This document shows positions 51,873-59,500 of a DNA stretch of 64,000 nucleotides, one piece after another. The position numbers and the translations under genes were made by a program. Positions within the stretch are counted from its first letter, which is position 1; each line of letters opens with the position of its first letter. Origin of the DNA: Pyxidicoccus sp. MSG2 (GTDB lineage Bacteria; Myxococcota; Myxococcia; Myxococcales; Myxococcaceae); the NCBI RefSeq assembly GCF_026626705.1, contig NZ_JAPNKC010000001.1, positions 496,001 to 560,000 of the forward strand, read 5' to 3'. The notes below the pieces were generated by a model. The model did no database searches, was not told the origin of the DNA, and saw only the letters and a list, made by a program, of their open reading frames with translations.

Positions 51873-52525
51873 GCCGCCACCCCTCCGGACTCCGAAGTGG
51901 CCGCTGAAGCGGCCACCGTGGTTGCCGCGGGCGCGGCCTGACGCAGCGGCAGCGCGCCGAGCACGGACTCGGCGGCCGCGGTGAGGCTCGCGACGGGGCG
52001 CACGTCCAGCGCCGTCAGGGGCGCGGCGTCCCACTGACTGCCGGCGGGGACCCACACCGGCACGCGCCCGGCGGCCGCGTGGACCTGGCGCACGTAGCCG
52101 TCCGCCACGGCCAGCTTGCCCTGGAGCTTCTCGAGCGGCGCGGACACCAGCGCCTCGCCAGCGTCGAGCGCCACCCCGGTGGCGAGGAAGGGCGCGGGCA
52201 GTTCACGCCCGGCGAGCAGCGCCACCCATGCGACGAACAGCGGCAGGGACGCACTGCGTCCGTCCAGCAGGACCTTGCGGCCGCGAACGGAGAAGAAGAG
52301 GTCCATCTCGTCCCAGGGCAGCGCGTAGCGCCCGCGGCCCACGGCCGCCAGGTGGCGCAGGTGCTGCTGCCAGGCCGGCGCGTAGCCGGTGTCACGCGAC
52401 AGGTCCACCCAGAGCCGGCCTTCGCCCGGGCGCACCGCCACGTCGACGGACACGACGCGGAACAGCGGCGCGCCATGGAGGTCCGCCTGGGTGAGCAGCA
52501 GCAGTGACGTGGACGAGGAGGGCAC
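51866..52525 (-). CDS. Stand-alone Lon/S16-protease-like protein
   Basis: Protein of about 219 residues with no ATPase part. The middle and end match the proteolytic fold of Lon: KVLLDGRSASLPLFVAWVALLAGREL aligns to the DGPSAG helix with Ser91 at the nucleophile position. ATGVALDAGEAL fits MTGEITLRG, and VPVWVPAGSQWD fits the TVLIPKENEKD strand. The segment PLEKLQGKLAVAD fits PIGGLKEKLLAA, but the catalytic Lys of Lon falls on Gln135, with Lys at 133 and 137. It may be active or a binding relic. The GTG start at 52525 lacks a good ribosome site; a longer N-terminus is possible. Confidence 0.6.
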   Translation of the reverse strand: MPSSSTSLLLLTQADLHGAPLFRVVSVDVAVRPGEGRLWVDLSRDTGYAPAWQQHLRHLAAVGRGRYALPWDEMDLFFSVRGRKVLLDGRSASLPLFVAWVALLAGRELPAPFLATGVALDAGEALVSAPLEKLQGKLAVADGYVRQVHAAAGRVPVWVPAGSQWDAAPLTALDVRPVASLTAAAESVLGALPLRQAAPAATTVAASAATSESGGVAAC

Positions 52526-52554
52526 GGTGGGGTGTGGAGCGAAAAAAGGGTTGT

Positions 52555-52602
52555 GGAAAAGACGGGCGGGACGCGGCCTCCGAAGAGGCCGCTGCCCGCC
52601 CG
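52555..52602 (-). terminator. Rho-independent terminator after precursor copy 1
   Basis: Long hairpin directly after the last precursor stop on the minus strand. The arms at 563-580 and 585-602 (CGGGCGGG..CGGCCTC and its complement) enclose a UUCG-type tetraloop, followed by TCTTTTCC. This separates the peptide array from the enzyme operon, so the enzymes need read-through or their own promoter. Confidence 0.75.
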
Positions 52603-52612
52603 CGTGTTTCAA

Positions 52613-52708
52613 CTACTCCGCGATGCGCACGGTCGCGGTCATGGTGCCGCCGCAGGAGCACTTGTCGGACGAAGCGGCAACGCGGACGATCTGGGCCTTG
52701 ACGTACAT
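52613..52708 (-). CDS. RiPP precursor peptide, copy 1 (31 residues)
   Basis: Leader MYVKAQIVRVAASSD, then KCSCGGTM, then tail TATVRIAE. The ribosome site AAAGAGG stands before TTCACC and ATG. It is the last copy in transcription order and is followed by a strong terminator. The two cysteines of CSC are the expected targets of the MNIO enzyme encoded downstream in the cluster. Confidence 0.8.
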   Translation of the reverse strand: MYVKAQIVRVAASSDKCSCGGTMTATVRIAE

Positions 52709-52788
52709 GGTGAACCTCTTTCGGGTTATGGGGTGAAACCAGCCGCGGCCCGGAGAACCGGACCACGGCCGGGTGCTATCGGGGAGGA

Positions 52789-52884
52789 CTACTCCGCGAC
52801 CTGGGTGAGGACGGTCATCGTGCCGCCGCAGGAGCACTTGTCGGACGAAGCGGCAACGCGGACGATCTGGGCCTTGACGTACAT
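52789..52884 (-). CDS. RiPP precursor peptide, copy 2 (31 residues)
   Basis: Leader MYVKAQIVRVAASSD, KCSCGGTM, tail TVLTQVAE. The first 22 residues and the ribosome site (AAAGAGGTTCACC) are the same as in copy 1, so the two arose by recent duplication. Confidence 0.8.
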   Translation of the reverse strand: MYVKAQIVRVAASSDKCSCGGTMTVLTQVAE

Positions 52885-52925
52885 GGTGAACCTCTTTCGG
52901 GTTGTTGGGTCAGGTGCTGCAAGAC

Positions 52926-52961
52926 GGCGGGAGCGGGAAGGTCACCCTCCCCGCTCCCACC
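52926..52961 (-). terminator. Hairpin after precursor copy 3
   Basis: GC-rich inverted repeat (GGCGGGAGCGGGAAGG against CCCTCCCCGCTCCCACC) just below the copy 3 stop. It lacks a T run, so it probably weakens rather than stops transcription, or stabilises the 3' end. Confidence 0.4.
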
Positions 52962-52969
52962 GGTGAGGA

Positions 52970-53071
52970 CTACTCCGCGACGGTGGCCTGGCTGAGCACC
53001 TGCATGGTGCCGCCGCAGGAGCACTTGTCGGACGAAGCGGCAACGCGAACGATCTGGGCCTTGACGTACAT
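52970..53071 (-). CDS. RiPP precursor peptide, copy 3 (33 residues)
   Basis: Leader MYVKAQIVRVAASSD, KCSCGGTM, tail QVLSQATVAE. The tail is identical to that of copy 5 although the leaders differ (AQ/A versus AE/S), which suggests exchange of segments between copies. The ribosome site is AAGAGGTCACC. Confidence 0.8.
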   Translation of the reverse strand: MYVKAQIVRVAASSDKCSCGGTMQVLSQATVAE

Positions 53072-53114
53072 GGTGACCTCTTGAGGTGTTGCGGGTGGAC
53101 GGGCTTGCGCCCGA

Positions 53115-53216
53115 CTACTGGATGACCGCGCTGCTGGTCTCGAGCGTCATGGTGCCGCCGCACGAGCACTTGTCAGACGACGCGGAAACGCGAACGATCT
53201 CGGACTTCACGTACAT
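53115..53216 (-). CDS. RiPP precursor peptide, copy 4 (33 residues)
   Basis: Leader MYVKSEIVRVSASSD, KCSCGGTM, tail TLETSSAVIQ. This is the most divergent copy: Ser at position 5, Ser at position 11, and Gln instead of Glu as the last residue. The ribosome site is the strongest of the set (AAGGAGACTGACC). Confidence 0.8.
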   Translation of the reverse strand: MYVKSEIVRVSASSDKCSCGGTMTLETSSAVIQ

Positions 53217-53256
53217 GGTCAGTCTCCTTCGAGTTGTGATGGAAACCGCGCCGGTA

Positions 53257-53358
53257 CTACTCGGCGACGGTGGCCTGGCTCAGCACCTGCATGGTGCCGC
53301 CGCAGGAGCACTTGTCGGACGACGCGGAAACGCGGACGATCTCGGCCTTCACGTACAT
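53257..53358 (-). CDS. RiPP precursor peptide, copy 5 (33 residues)
   Basis: Leader MYVKAEIVRVSASSD, KCSCGGTM, tail QVLSQATVAE (same tail as copy 3). It is 40 bases from copy 4. The ribosome site is GAGGTCACC. Confidence 0.8.
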   Translation of the reverse strand: MYVKAEIVRVSASSDKCSCGGTMQVLSQATVAE

Positions 53359-53438
53359 GGTGACCTCAGGGGTGTTGCGGGTTGAACCCGTCCCCGCTCC
53401 GGTGCAGCTGGCGCGCGGCCGGGGCACTGCGAACGACA

Positions 53439-53465
53439 CGGGCGGGAAGGAAGCCCTCCCGTCCG
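53439..53465 (-). terminator. Hairpin after precursor copy 6
   Basis: Inverted repeat CGGGCGGGAAGG against CCCTCCCGTCCG with two G-U or mismatch positions, in the 118-base gap below copy 6. No T run follows on the minus strand; partial termination or RNA protection is possible. Confidence 0.4.
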
Positions 53466-53476
53466 CATCGTCACTA

Positions 53477-53569
53477 CTACTCGAGCACCCTGACAGTGGT
53501 CATGGTGCCGCCGCAGGAGCACTTGTCGGACGACGCGGCAACGCGGACGATCTCAGCCTTGACGTACAT
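53477..53569 (-). CDS. RiPP precursor peptide, copy 6 (30 residues)
   Basis: Leader MYVKAEIVRVAASSD, KCSCGGTM, short tail TTVRVLE. The ribosome site is CGAGGTCCACC. A hairpin follows its stop. Confidence 0.8.
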   Translation of the reverse strand: MYVKAEIVRVAASSDKCSCGGTMTTVRVLE

Positions 53570-53650
53570 GGTGGACCTCGTGGGGTGGTGGGGTGGTGCT
53601 TCCCGCCCACGCTCCGGCGAGCCGGTCGCGCGGACGGCACGGCAGAAACG

Positions 53651-53681
53651 AAAACGGGCGGGGAGGAACCCTCCCCGCCCG
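53651..53681 (-). terminator. Rho-independent terminator after precursor copy 7
   Basis: Perfect 12-base-pair stem (CGGGCGGGGAGG and CCTCCCCGCCCG, loop of three) directly after the copy 7 stop, followed on the minus strand by TTTTCGTTTC. It should separate copies 8 and 7 from the others, acting as an attenuator unless copy 6 has its own promoter. Confidence 0.75.
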
Positions 53682-53691
53682 AGCCATCGAA

Positions 53692-53784
53692 TTACTCGAT
53701 GGACGTGCGCACGGTCATCGTGCCGCCACAGGAACACTTGTCGCTGACGGCGGTAACGCGGACGATCTCGGCCTTGACGTACAT
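53692..53784 (-). CDS. RiPP precursor peptide, copy 7 (30 residues)
   Basis: Leader MYVKAEIVRVTAVSD, KCSCGGTM, tail TVRTSIE. It has the only leader change in the TAVSD part (TA-V instead of AA-S) and TGT codons for both cysteines, where others use TGC. It also ends in TAA rather than TAG. These are signs that it diverged earlier. Confidence 0.8.
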   Translation of the reverse strand: MYVKAEIVRVTAVSDKCSCGGTMTVRTSIE

Positions 53785-53823
53785 GGTGGACCTCTTTCGA
53801 TGCGTTGATGAACCGTGGTGGAA

Positions 53824-53922
53824 CTACTCGGCGACGGTGGCGTTGCTCAGCGTCATGGTGCCGCCGCAGGAGCACTTGTCGGAGGAAGCGGCGACGCGAA
53901 CGATCTGGGCCTTGACGTACAT
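53824..53922 (-). CDS. RiPP precursor peptide, copy 8 (32 residues)
   Basis: Leader MYVKAQIVRVAASSD, KCSCGGTM, tail TLSNATVAE. It is the first copy in transcription order, with ribosome site AAGAGGTTCACC. The upstream 195 bases to the PqqD-like gene hold an A/T-rich stretch (TTTTTAATAAAATG at about 53995-54010) unlike the surrounding DNA; a promoter may lie there but no convincing -35 was found. Confidence 0.8.
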   Translation of the reverse strand: MYVKAQIVRVAASSDKCSCGGTMTLSNATVAE

Positions 53923-54164
53923 GGTGAACCTCTTCGTGTTGGGGTTGGGCCTGTGCTGTGAAACACCGCGTTCCGCGTCACAGGCATCGTGTGCATTTTA
54001 TTAAAAACCAAACACACACAGCTGGCGGCTCTTCATGCGCAAGGCGCGGCCATGGCCAGACAGACCAGGGAAGAACCTGATGAGTCATCTCAGAGGGGGT
54101 GAGACGTGTTTCGTCTCTCAGGAAGCCGAAGCGGGCTCGCAGAGCCCCAGCTCCTGGAACTGCG

Positions 54165-54395
54165 TTACAGTACTCCGCACGTCCTCAGCGATTTCATTCC
54201 GCGGCGCCGAAGCGCCCGTCCGCCAGCGAGGGCCTGCACCGCGTCGTCGAGCGTGCTTCCACTGCGGCACAGCTCGAAGATGCGGGCGGCGGTCTCATTC
54301 ACCCGGAAGACCTCTCCGCCCTCGGTATCCATGAGGAAGAACGCATCCTGCTGCTGCTGGACGATGACACCGGCCGCTGCTCGTGGAAGGACCAA
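54165..54395 (-). CDS. PqqD-like RiPP recognition element, frameshifted C-terminus
   Basis: First gene of the cluster. A TTG start at 54395 is supported by AGGAGA seven bases before it. The chain up to about residue 57 fits PqqD: GVIVQQQQDAFFLMDTEGGE, then VFRVNETAARIFELCRSGSTLDDAVQALA. These are the beta sheet and helices that bind precursor leaders. After that the frame gives unrelated ALRRRGMKSL and stops at 54165. In another frame the normal PqqD ending appears (EIAEDVRSTVTQFQELGL) and runs to a stop at 54118. Loss of one base near 54214-54224 would explain it; the repaired protein has 92 residues, the usual length. Confidence 0.75.
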   Translation of the reverse strand: MVLPRAAAGVIVQQQQDAFFLMDTEGGEVFRVNETAARIFELCRSGSTLDDAVQALAGGRALRRRGMKSLRTCGVL

Positions 54396-54482
54396 GGTGC
54401 GCTCTCCTGGTGACCACAGCTTTCTCAGAACCTGTTAAAAACCCCCTGAGATCCTGACAAGCTGTGCTTCGCTATTTCCGTG

Positions 54483-54511
54483 TTTCTAAATCCTTCCATT
54501 CACATAGTCAA
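54483..54511 (-). promoter_or_regulatory. Predicted sigma-70-type promoter of the RiPP cluster
   Basis: On the minus strand, TTGACT (54506-54511) and TAGAAA (54483-54488) are 17 bases apart, close to the consensus. The site lies in an A/T-rich gap some 90 bases above the PqqD-like start, and transcription would run into that gene and the precursor array. Confidence 0.5.
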
Positions 54512-54573
54512 TACCTGACGGACCCAGAGGTGAAAAATGACCTCAACCGTGTGAAATCACAGGATGAAACACG

Positions 54574-54629
54574 AAGGCCCCCCGAGATGACTTGTCGCAT
54601 GCATGCGACGCGTCACCTCGGAGGGCCTT
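54574..54629 (-). terminator. Hairpin after menB
   Basis: Long imperfect inverted repeat: AAGGCCCCCCGAG-TGAC against GTCACCTCGGAGGGCCTT, with an inner self-complementary CGCATGCATGCG in the loop. It lies 20 bases below the menB stop and on the minus strand is followed by CGTGTTTC. It should insulate menB from the RiPP cluster. Confidence 0.65.
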
Positions 54630-54648
54630 ATGCTGCGAGCCGCCAGTA

Positions 54649-55542
<894 letters not shown>

Positions 55543-55691
55543 GGATTCGTCTCTTGGGGAGAGGGGTTGAACGGCCGCGGACGCTAGGCCCCGTGGCAGC
55601 ATCCGTCCAGGGAAGCGAGTGCTGCCCCCGGGGCGGGAGATGCACACGCTGCACGGTGGCGAGACGACTCGCCGCGCAGGGGAGGCAGCGG

Positions 55692-56069
55692 ATGAAGCGG
55701 ACGACCCTGGGGTTGCTCGCCGGGCTCATGTTGGGCGCCCCGGCGCTGGCGCAGGCTCCCACTCCGGCCCGGGCGCCCGAGCCGGCGGAGACGGAGAGCG
55801 TGCAGGGCGAAGAGCGCGTGCTCTCCGGCCGGGTGGTCGGCGCGGGCACGGGCCTCCTTTATATAGAGAGCACCCAGGGCCCCGTCGTGCCCCTGCGCGT
55901 GACGCACCAGACGCGCGTCCAGGGCCAGCGCATCCCCCGGGAGCAAGCGGTCCAGGCGCACCTCCAGAAGACGCTCCCACCCGGCACATCGGTGCGCGTC
56001 ACGTTCGACGTGCGCACCCACGAGGATGGGACGCCGGAGAACGTCGTGAGGACGGTGGACGTGCCGTAG
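55692..56069 (+). CDS. Small secreted protein, OB-fold-like
   Basis: Exported protein of 125 residues. The ATG at 55692 follows GGGGAGG. Signal peptide MKRTTLGLLAGLMLGAPALA, then a Pro/Ala linker and a compact beta domain (RVLSGRVVGAGTGLLYIESTQGPVVPLRVTHQTRVQGQ). This resembles small periplasmic OB-fold proteins that bind or modify other factors, but no family is certain. Divergent from menB. Confidence 0.65.
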   Translation: MKRTTLGLLAGLMLGAPALAQAPTPARAPEPAETESVQGEERVLSGRVVGAGTGLLYIESTQGPVVPLRVTHQTRVQGQRIPREQAVQAHLQKTLPPGTSVRVTFDVRTHEDGTPENVVRTVDVP

Positions 56070-56302
56070 CCGCCGTCGCGCGAGCGGAAAGCACGCGCAC
56101 GGAATCCGACAACAGGGAGTGAGGCATCTGTCCTGCGCTCGCGCCCGGGCTCCGTCCCGGGGGCCTGTGGGCGTCGGTTGCCGTCCAAAGGCACGAAAGG
56201 CCGTCTTGGCTCGGGTTACCGGAGCCGCCGAGAGTCGCTGGATGGCGCGCGGGGGAAGGGAGGCCGGAGCCTCCCGGAGCGCGCCGCAAGCGAGGACGGA
56301 AC

Positions 56303-58642
56303 ATGGCTGTCGAATCCCGGTTCCTGTTGCACCGGCGCACCGTGCTGGCCGCGATGCTGGGGGGCGCGACGGCGTCCCTCCTGGGCTGCGGAAAGGACTC
56401 CGTCACCCACCCTCCTCCGGGCCCGCCGCCCGAGGGCGTCTACATTCCCGAGGTCCGCGCCGGAGAGGACGTGTTCGCCTACGTCCAGCGCCTCAAGGGC
56501 GGCTTCGACGAGACGCTCTACAAACAGGTGCTGGGCGCCGCCAACGCCTTCAAGGAAGGCGACGCGCTGGTGGGCGTGGCCGCCGCGGATGACTCGTCCC
56601 GGAAGAATGCGCGCCAGCTCCTGGAGAACACGCGCCTGGTGGACCTGGGGGCCCACCCGCTGCGCGAGGACCAGTTGCACGCGCTGCTCGTGGAGTCGGA
56701 GGACCGGGTGGCCGCGTCCGCCTCGCAGGACTGGACGCTGGGCCGGCTGAAGCAGTTCCTGCTGGAGAGCGGCGAGGCGGACATCCACGCCCTCGTCCCC
56801 GGCCTGGGCAGCGACGTCATCGCCTGCGTCGTCAAGCTGATGAGTGACGAGGAGCTCATCTCCATCGGGCGCAAGGTGTTCAACCCGCTGCCGGGCAGCC
56901 AGCTCGGCGCGCGGGGCTACCTGGGCGCGCGCATCCAACCCAACTCACCCACCGACAACGTGGACGACATCCGCTGGCAGGTATTCGACGGCTGGGCCTA
57001 CGCGGTGGGCGACGTGGTGCTCGGCTGCAACCCGGTGTCGTCCTCGCCGGAGTCGGTGGCCGCCATCGAGTCCGCGCTGCACGAGCTGCTCGTGACGTTC
57101 GGCCTGGAGGCGGTGCTGCCCCACTGCGTGCTGGCCCACATCGACGTGCAGGCGGAGGTGGAGCGCCAGCACCCCGGCACCACCGGCATCTGGTTCCAGA
57201 GCATCGCCGGCAGCGACACGGCCAATGCGACGTTCGACATCTCGGTGGAGAAGATGCTCGGGTACGCGGCCGGACGCACCGGCCAGTACGGCCTCTACTT
57301 CGAGACGGGCCAGGGCGCGGACTTCACCAACGGCTCCGGCCACGGCTACGACATGGTCGTCCACGAGTCGCGCAAGTACGGCTTCGCGCGCGCGCTGACG
57401 CAGCAGGTGGCGAAGGCCCAGGAGGGCGCGGGACGCGCCGCCGCCCCGTGGGTCCACCTCAACGACGTGGCGGGCTTCATCGGCCCGGAGGTGTTCCGCA
57501 CCCGGGAGCAGCTCGTGCGCTGCTGCCTGGAGGACATCGTCATGGGCAAGCTGCACGGGCTGACCATTGGCCTGGACGTCTGCTCCACGCTCCACATGGA
57601 CGTGTCGCTGGACGACCTGGACTGGTGCCTGGAGCGCATCATGCCGGCGAACCCGGCGTACCTGATGGGCCTGCCCACCAAGAACGACCCGATGCTGGGC
57701 TACCTCACCACCGGCTTCCAGGACCACGTCCGCCTGCGCGAGAAGTTCGGTTACAAGGTAGAGGACCGGATGTGGGCCTTCTTCCAGCGCCTGGGCGTCA
57801 TCGACGCGCAGGGCCGGCCCACCGAGCACTTCGGCGACCCCGTCTGGGTCTACCTCCAGTACCTGCGCGCGAAGGGAGACACGCGGCCCGAGCCTGAAAT
57901 CCGCGCGGAGGCCGCGCAGCGCCTGGACGAGATTCGCGCCCGCGGCGTGCCCATGGCCGTGGGCCACGGGGCGAACGCGTGGGATTTGGAGCCCGCGCTG
58001 GAGCGGGAGATGCGCCGCGTCTACGCCGACGCCAAGACGAGCCTGTGGACCGAGCTGTCCGAGCCCTTCATCGCCGCCCTGCCGGACGCCGTGCGGCTGG
58101 TGACGAAGTCGAAGGACCGCAAGGAATACATCCTCCATCCGGAGACGGGCGAGCAGCTCGACCCCGCGTCCCTGGACGCGCTGCGCTCGCTGCGCGTTCG
58201 CCATGCGGGCCGGTACGACGTGCAGGTCCTCGTGTCCGACGGGCTCAACGCGCTGTCCATCATGGATGACGGCCAGCTTCGGCCGTACCTCGTCGCACTG
58301 AGAGATCTGCTCACCCAGGCCGGCTACACACCCGCGCCGGAGCACCTGCTGCTCACCTCGGGCCGCGTGCGTGCGGGCTACCGCGTGGGCGAGGCGCTCT
58401 TCGGAGGACTGGGCGACGCGACGAAGCACCGCGCCCTCATCCACCTCATCGGCGAGCGCCCCGGCACCGGCCACCACACCTTCTCCGCCTACATCACCGC
58501 GCCCCCGGCGGCGGTCTGGACTCAAGCCGGCCGCGTGGACCACAACATCACCCGCGTGGTCTCCGGCATCGCCCTCACGGCCCTGACACCGTCCCTGGCC
58601 GCCCCGGAGACGGTGCGCCTGCTCCAGCAGCTCACGACATAG
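56303..58642 (+). CDS. Fused ethanolamine ammonia-lyase EutB-EutC with Tat-type lipoprotein signal
   Basis: Single 779-residue chain holding both subunits of adenosylcobalamin-dependent ethanolamine ammonia-lyase (ethanolamine to acetaldehyde and ammonia). The EutB part (about 45-490) has KLMSDEELISIGRKVFN and QPNSPTDNVDDIRWQVFDGWAYAVGD. The EutC part (about 545-779) has VSDGLNALSI, LLTSGRVRAGYRVGEALFG and GERPGTGHHTFSAYI. The N-terminus is a twin-arginine signal (HRRTVLAAMLGG) ending in lipobox SLLGC (Cys29), and ATG at 56303 has GAGG before it. The 233-base leader is GC-rich and structured. Export of a B12 enzyme is very unusual. No other eut genes are nearby. Confidence 0.87.
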   Translation: MAVESRFLLHRRTVLAAMLGGATASLLGCGKDSVTHPPPGPPPEGVYIPEVRAGEDVFAYVQRLKGGFDETLYKQVLGAANAFKEGDALVGVAAADDSSRKNARQLLENTRLVDLGAHPLREDQLHALLVESEDRVAASASQDWTLGRLKQFLLESGEADIHALVPGLGSDVIACVVKLMSDEELISIGRKVFNPLPGSQLGARGYLGARIQPNSPTDNVDDIRWQVFDGWAYAVGDVVLGCNPVSSSPESVAAIESALHELLVTFGLEAVLPHCVLAHIDVQAEVERQHPGTTGIWFQSIAGSDTANATFDISVEKMLGYAAGRTGQYGLYFETGQGADFTNGSGHGYDMVVHESRKYGFARALTQQVAKAQEGAGRAAAPWVHLNDVAGFIGPEVFRTREQLVRCCLEDIVMGKLHGLTIGLDVCSTLHMDVSLDDLDWCLERIMPANPAYLMGLPTKNDPMLGYLTTGFQDHVRLREKFGYKVEDRMWAFFQRLGVIDAQGRPTEHFGDPVWVYLQYLRAKGDTRPEPEIRAEAAQRLDEIRARGVPMAVGHGANAWDLEPALEREMRRVYADAKTSLWTELSEPFIAALPDAVRLVTKSKDRKEYILHPETGEQLDPASLDALRSLRVRHAGRYDVQVLVSDGLNALSIMDDGQLRPYLVALRDLLTQAGYTPAPEHLLLTSGRVRAGYRVGEALFGGLGDATKHRALIHLIGERPGTGHHTFSAYITAPPAAVWTQAGRVDHNITRVVSGIALTALTPSLAAPETVRLLQQLTT

Positions 58643-58713
58643 GAGAGCGTGATGCGTCCGAGGACGTGACTCACGTCAGACTCGCCGGGTAGGTTTCATG
58701 GCAAGCCCACGCC

Positions 58714-59346
58714 ATGACACCTGCCCAGAAAGTCTCCGTCGTCCTCGAGCGCCTCCATGAAACCCACCCGGATGCGCGCTACGAGCTCAACTGGTCCACG
58801 CCCTTCGAGCTGCTCGTCGCCACCATCCTCGCGGCGCAGTGCACGGACGAGCGCGTCAACCGCGTCACCGCCACCCTCTTCCCGAAGTACCCCGGCCCTC
58901 GCGCGCTCGCGGACGCGGACACCGCCGCGCTGGAGGAGGACCTGAAGCCCACCGGCTTCTACAAGCAGAAGACGAAGTCCGTGCAGGCCATGAGCCGCGC
59001 GCTGCTGGAGGACTTCGGCGGCGAGGTGCCGCGCACCGTGGACGAACTGGTGACGCTGCCCGGCGTGGCGCGCAAGACGGCGAACGTGGTCCTCAACACC
59101 GCGTTCGACCTGCCCTCGGGCATCATCGTCGACACGCACGTCGCCCGCGTCAGCCAGCGCATGGGGCTGACGAAGCACGACAAGCCCGACGTCATCGAAG
59201 AAGACCTGATGAAGCTGGTGCCCCGCGAGCAGTGGACCTTCTTCGGGCCCGCCACCGTGCTGCACGGCCGCTACACCTGCACCGCGAAGAAGCCGAAGTG
59301 CGAGGAGTGTGTCTTCAAGGACATCTGTCCGCGCATCGGCGTGTGA
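58714..59346 (+). CDS. nth: Endonuclease III (DNA glycosylase/AP lyase)
   Basis: Base-excision repair enzyme of 210 residues that removes oxidised pyrimidines. The helix-hairpin-helix with catalytic Lys121 is seen in LPGVARKTANVVLN, the catalytic Asp140 in IIVDTHVARVSQRMG, and the four 4Fe-4S cysteines are Cys189, 196, 199 and 205 (CTAKKPKCEECVFKDIC). All key residues are intact and the length matches the family. Confidence 0.95.
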   Translation: MTPAQKVSVVLERLHETHPDARYELNWSTPFELLVATILAAQCTDERVNRVTATLFPKYPGPRALADADTAALEEDLKPTGFYKQKTKSVQAMSRALLEDFGGEVPRTVDELVTLPGVARKTANVVLNTAFDLPSGIIVDTHVARVSQRMGLTKHDKPDVIEEDLMKLVPREQWTFFGPATVLHGRYTCTAKKPKCEECVFKDICPRIGV

Positions 59347-59500
59347 CTGCGCACGTCGCGCTGTCCGGACGTGGGACGCGAGGGCCTCTCACCGTCCGAC
59401 TCTGGGACGCGCGGAGCCTTCGCGTGTTCCGACGTCTCGGATGCGCGGACGCACGGAATACGGGCGGCCGGGCTCGGGTTCGGCCGCCTCTTGAAGGGAC

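Larger units (their letters stand above)
52613..53922 (-). repeat. Tandem array of eight RiPP precursor genes
   Basis: Eight near-identical units of 93-102 coding bases. Spacers are 80, 85, 43, 40, 118, 122 and 39 bases from copy 1 to copy 8. Each unit has its own AGAGG/GAGGT ribosome site six or seven bases before ATG. The first 60 or so coding bases are nearly the same in every copy; the ends differ. The pattern indicates repeated local duplication of a single gene. Confidence 0.9.
46142..54395 (-). other. MNIO-type RiPP biosynthetic gene cluster
   Basis: One-directional block. In transcription order: PqqD-like recognition protein, eight short precursor peptides, Lon/S16-like protein, MFS exporter, DUF5916 protein, SAM methyltransferase, DUF692/MNIO enzyme and partner protein. 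From the S16 gene down, neighbours overlap or lie within 21 bases, so they are one operon. The precursors have their own terminators. Its edges are the convergent haemolysin III gene and the menB gene. What each part does is inferred from families; the product is unknown. Confidence 0.85.

Noticed and set aside
52613-53922. CRISPR-like direct repeat array
   Set aside because: The repeats are 93-102 bases, encode conserved peptides with ribosome sites, and the spacers vary in length.
56070-56302. Cobalamin riboswitch before the B12-dependent enzyme
   Set aside because: The B12-box and core sequences were not found by eye; only a generic structured leader is claimed.
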